From the NCBI RefSeq assembly GCF_046614695.1, contig NZ_JBKKHQ010000009.1, forward strand, positions 62,001 through 126,000: DNA of 64,000 nt, given 5' to 3'. The stretch is from Pokkaliibacter sp046614695. GTDB taxonomy: Bacteria; Pseudomonadota; Gammaproteobacteria; Pseudomonadales; Balneatricaceae. Position numbers and translations under genes: made by a program. Every line of letters starts with the position of its first letter. The stretch's first letter is position 1. The notes beneath the pieces were generated by a model, which worked only from the letters and a program-made list of their open reading frames with translations, was not told the DNA's origin and made no database searches. This document shows positions 61,330-64,000 of this stretch, piece by piece.

Positions 61330-62178
61330 CTACCTCACCTCATTGATATAGGTAAAGTGCTCGGTACTTGCACGGTGCTGCGCCAGAATCACTGGCATGG
61401 TGGTCTGGTCGAAGGAAATCTCGTCGATCACCATGATGGCATGGGGCTGCTCAAGATTCAGCAGACGCGCATCCTCTTCTGTTGCCAGCGCTGCCGTCAG
61501 CTGCTCGCGTACCGCAGCGACCCGAATCCCGTAATGCTCCAGCAGATATCGATAAAGCAGTGCCGGCAGTTGCTCTGCCTCAGGAAAATCGGGCAAGCGC
61601 GCCGCTGGCAGGGTCAGGTATTCGTGCATGGCATTAATACCCGCGACTTCACGCAGGCGATGCAAACGTATGACCTCATCACCGACATTGATTTGCAGCT
61701 TGCGGGCTTCATCGTCAGTCGCTCCGCCTCGCTGTAAATCCAGTACCTGAGTATTGGAGCGCAGGAGCGCGCCTTCCTTGTCATGCAAACGGAAGTACTG
61801 AAAGAAATAGCGCAGGTTATGCAAAGGTGCCCAGCCGGTGACGACCGTGCCGGTCTTTCGACGGCGCATCAGCATGCCTTCCGAGGTCAACTCAGCCAGC
61901 GCCTTGCGGACGGTCCCAACCGACACACCGAAATTGGTTGCCAGTACATTCTCTGCCGGCAGCACCATTCCGGGTGCCCAGTTACCCATCACAATCGCTT
62001 CGGAAATATAGCGCTTCACCACTTCATATAAGGGTGCGCCCTCCATCTCACTAAGACGCGGGAAAGCGGCATCCTGACTTGCCGAAGCTGCTCCCGTCTG
62101 GCCAGATGCCTGATCCTCGACCAGCGCAGTGGAGGGCAAGGATTCCCCAGAGGTGGTGCTCTTCTGCGACTTGCTCAT
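61330..62178 (-). CDS. GntR-family (HutC/UTRA) transcriptional regulator
   Basis: 282 residues. After a 50-residue Ser/Ala-rich lead, the GntR winged HTH spans about 50-115 (LYEVVKRYISEAIVMGNW, then VGTVRKALAELTSEGMLMRR), followed by a UTRA ligand domain (about 125-275, with ATDDEARKLQINVGDEVIRLHRLR). It is divergent from the M20 peptidase gene across 75 bp containing a symmetric operator-like site, and probably controls it. Confidence 0.92.
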   Translation of the reverse strand: MSKSQKSTTSGESLPSTALVEDQASGQTGAASASQDAAFPRLSEMEGAPLYEVVKRYISEAIVMGNWAPGMVLPAENVLATNFGVSVGTVRKALAELTSEGMLMRRRKTGTVVTGWAPLHNLRYFFQYFRLHDKEGALLRSNTQVLDLQRGGATDDEARKLQINVGDEVIRLHRLREVAGINAMHEYLTLPAARLPDFPEAEQLPALLYRYLLEHYGIRVAAVREQLTAALATEEDARLLNLEQPHAIMVIDEISFDQTTMPVILAQHRASTEHFTYINEVR

Positions 62179-62209
62179 TGTGATTTCCTTATTGACCTCG
62201 GTCTCTCCC

Positions 62210-62239
62210 TGTATTATCTATAATCTATATAGAAATACA
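62210..62239. promoter_or_regulatory. Operator-like symmetric site between gntR and the M20 gene
   Basis: TGTATT (62210-62215) and AATACA (62234-62239) form outer inverted arms around an AT-rich core that contains the perfect palindrome TCTATATAGA (62224-62233). It lies between the two divergent starts and may overlap both promoters. This layout is typical of GntR autoregulation. Confidence 0.6.
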
Positions 62240-62253
62240 AAGGCTGTTCCAAA

Positions 62254-63531
62254 ATGACTGTAACGACCCCATTGCAAGACGCCTTAGCTGCCATCGCTGA
62301 AGATCAGGCTCAGATATTGGAAGACATGCAAGCCATGCTCCGCACCGATACCTGCTTTCCGCCCGGTAATGGTTATGGCGCCTTTGCGGATCTGATGGAA
62401 CAGCTGATCGCACCGCTGGGTCTTGAGTGCAAGCGCGTCAGTGTACCTGAAGCGCTCTGGCGCACCAGTGATGGCAGCGTTTACGGTGAGCGCATCAACC
62501 TGATGGCAGAAGCCAATCTGCCGGGTAAGGACGTTTGCAGCCTGTATTTTCATACGGATACCGTGCCACCCGGCGACGGCTGGACCCATGAACCGCTGGA
62601 ACTCACCATCGCCGAAGGCAAGCTCTTTGGCCGGGGTGCTGCGGACATGAAAGGCACCGTGGTGGCAGCACTGGCGGCATTGCGGGCCGCCAAAGCCGCT
62701 AACCTGCCCTTGCGCTTTTCGCCCAGCCTGCTGCTCTGTACGGACGAGGAAGGCGGTTTGTACCCCGGCATTCGTTACCTCGCTGAGCAAGGTCTGGTAC
62801 AGGGCCACATTCTGAGTTTTAACGGCGGCGCCACGCCACGTATCTGGGGTGGCTGCTTTGGCAGTATTGATCTGGTGATTCGCATCACAGGCCGCTCTGC
62901 ACATTCAGGTGATCCTGTCGGCGCCATCAACGCGATCGAGCACAGTCTGCCGCTGATGAACGCACTTTATGCCTTGAAAACCGAGGTGGAACAGCGTGAG
63001 TCGGCAATGCCATCCCCTCCCCACTTTGAAGGCAAACCCCTCACTTCGCGGCTGACGCTGGCTGCTGCTCACGGTGGCAGCAAAGGCTCTACCGTTCCGG
63101 GTGCATTTGAGCTGCTGATTAACCGCCGCTATGCGCCGGAAGAAGCTTTTGAGGACGTGATGGCTGAGCTGTTGAGCTGTATCGAAAGCGCCATGAAGGA
63201 TAGCCCGGTGCTGGAAGTCAGCCATGAAATGATTGGCCATCTGGCGCCAGTGAGTGACCCCGTTGGTCCGAACCAGCCACGCTGGCAGGCGGCGCAATCT
63301 CTTGGGTTTGGCTATGCACCTGAGGATTTCCGCGTCTGGGGCTCATCCACCAGCTCTGACATGGGCTGGGTGCAACAAGCCGGAATTGAAGAAATGCTAC
63401 TGGGTGGCCTTGCCCGGCCGGACAATCGCATTCATGCCTCCGATGAGTACACCACCATGGAAGACGTCGTCGCTCTGGCGCAATCCATTCTGGCGTATCT
63501 GGCCGAAGGTTTTGATCCCGCGGCAGCCTGA
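62254..63531 (+). CDS. M20-family metallopeptidase/deacylase (ArgE/DapE-like)
   Basis: 425 residues. Catalytic domain with the first zinc His100 in FHTDTVPPG, bridging Asp131 in GAADMKG, the catalytic/metal Glu165-Glu166 in CTDEEGG and a dimerisation lid (about 200-320). The final zinc His is likely in NRIHASDEY. Members remove acyl or amino-acid groups from amide substrates. It is divergent from gntR and followed 262 bp later by a solute-binding protein gene, so it may process an imported amide or peptide. Confidence 0.9.
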   Translation: MTVTTPLQDALAAIAEDQAQILEDMQAMLRTDTCFPPGNGYGAFADLMEQLIAPLGLECKRVSVPEALWRTSDGSVYGERINLMAEANLPGKDVCSLYFHTDTVPPGDGWTHEPLELTIAEGKLFGRGAADMKGTVVAALAALRAAKAANLPLRFSPSLLLCTDEEGGLYPGIRYLAEQGLVQGHILSFNGGATPRIWGGCFGSIDLVIRITGRSAHSGDPVGAINAIEHSLPLMNALYALKTEVEQRESAMPSPPHFEGKPLTSRLTLAAAHGGSKGSTVPGAFELLINRRYAPEEAFEDVMAELLSCIESAMKDSPVLEVSHEMIGHLAPVSDPVGPNQPRWQAAQSLGFGYAPEDFRVWGSSTSSDMGWVQQAGIEEMLLGGLARPDNRIHASDEYTTMEDVVALAQSILAYLAEGFDPAAA

Positions 63532-63564
63532 CTCGCTGAGCGGATTCATCTGAAAAAAGAGCCC

Positions 63565-63593
63565 ACGGCTCGGGGCTATTGCACCTGAGCCGT
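63565..63593 (-). other. Hairpin downstream of the M20 gene
   Basis: ACGGCTC (63565-63571) and GAGCCGT (63587-63593) pair with a 15-nt loop. The T-tract (plus-strand A6 at 63553-63558) is on the minus-strand side, so it would end minus-strand rather than M20 transcription. The remaining 63594-63793 holds no gene that I can see. Confidence 0.4.
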
Positions 63594-63793
63594 CACAAGA
63601 AAAAGAATCCCGGCAGTCTGCCCGGCTGCTGAAAAAGATCGTCGATTAATAACTATTCTTAAAAAATTAAAGTAGCCAACGAGCTGCCATTGCCCAAGTC
63701 AACATCGCCACCCTGGCGTGCCTGATACCCCGAAAATGTCGGCGGGTCATGCCCGGGTCCCGATCAAATTGTTTTATTGAGAGGATAAGTGCC

Positions 63794-64000
63794 ATGACAG
63801 ATGTAAAAGGCCTGAACCGTCGTCAGTTTCTGGGAGGCTCAGCGCTGTTGGCGGGTGCCACGCTGCTTCCCTGGTCCCAGAGCCTGTGGGCTGCGGACGA
63901 AGCACGCAAAGGCGGCATTCTGCGTATCAGTGTTGATCAGGCAGCGGCAGTGCTGAACCCGCTGAAAACCCGTGTTAACCCTGAATATCTGGTGGCCGAG
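63794..64000 (+). CDS. ABC transporter solute-binding protein, 5' fragment (Tat signal)
   Basis: 69 codons before the window ends; GAGAGGAT precedes the ATG. A twin-arginine signal (NRRQFLGGSALLAGATLLPW, cleavage near WAADEA) leads into KGGILRISVD and AAVLNPLKTRVNPEYLVAE, the start typical of family 5 (peptide/nickel-type) solute-binding proteins. It probably opens an ABC importer operon functionally linked to the M20 peptidase and its regulators. Confidence 0.75.
   Translation, partial: MTDVKGLNRRQFLGGSALLAGATLLPWSQSLWAADEARKGGILRISVDQAAAVLNPLKTRVNPEYLVAE

Noticed and set aside
1..64000. CRISPR arrays, IS elements, rRNA genes or prophage
   Set aside because: No regularly spaced repeats, transposase, rRNA segments or phage structural genes were found on either strand.

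Overview
This window is a stretch of chromosome from a gammaproteobacterium. Gene content and order point to a marine or halophilic Oceanospirillales-type organism related to the Pseudomonas/Marinobacterium/Nitrincola radiation: a Na+-pumping NQR operon, KDO and lipid A genes, and conserved blocks resembling the Pseudomonas neighbourhoods tig-clpP-clpX-lon-hupB-ppiD and rne-murB-kdsB-lpxK-exbBD-comEC-lolCD-sthA-nqr. The genus assignment is inference. I see no prophage, IS element, CRISPR array or plasmid backbone; nearly everything is ordinary single-copy chromosomal coding sequence.

Layout. 0-4.3 kb: tail of a J-domain protein, a copper-export unit (copA with a CueR-type 19-bp-spacer promoter, plus cueR) and queG. 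4.3-12.9 kb, minus strand: the protein quality-control block tig, clpP, clpX, lon, hupB, ppiD. A candidate three-way-junction RNA lies between hupB and ppiD. 13.0-16.4 kb: tRNA-Arg and two tRNA-His genes on the minus strand, folD and a MaoC/PhaJ-type hydratase on the plus strand, a KfrA-like coiled-coil protein on the minus strand, and a third identical tRNA-His in the opposite orientation. 16.4-21 kb: rluC and rne, divergent, separated by a long rne leader. 21-28 kb, minus strand: an eight-gene envelope/competence operon (comEC, exbB, exbD, lpxK, a Trm112-like gene, kdsB, a low-molecular-weight phosphatase, murB). 28-31.4 kb: a DUF2062 protein, the lipoprotein exporter pair lolC-lolD and a HugZ-like protein. 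31.4-39.2 kb: sthA, nqrM and nqrABCDEF.

39.4-48.6 kb: DUF523 protein, free methionine sulfoxide reductase, proS, a small lytic transglycosylase, acylphosphatase, YihY, an ArsC-like/WrbA pair, and a c-di-GMP module made of a degenerate-GGDEF/EAL protein with an HTH-receiver regulator. 48.7-64 kb is more accessory: a Nudix hydrolase, a FliB-family cysteine-rich protein, a thioesterase, a LysR regulator, a Lon-like AAA protease, a dienelactone hydrolase, a small membrane protein, a GspN/AsmA-like protein, a MarR-HlyD-DUF2955 efflux operon, RpiR and GntR regulators flanking an M20 peptidase, and the start of a Tat-exported solute-binding protein.

Most convergent gene pairs share bidirectional U-tract terminators. 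By contrast, several strong perfect hairpins without U-tracts occur mainly in the 49-59 kb segment. The least explained items are the structured RNA after hupB, an in-frame amber-stopped leader ORF in front of the DUF523 gene, the inverted tRNA-His copies around folD, the palindromes upstream of the MarR operon, and the HTH-receiver/EAL pair.
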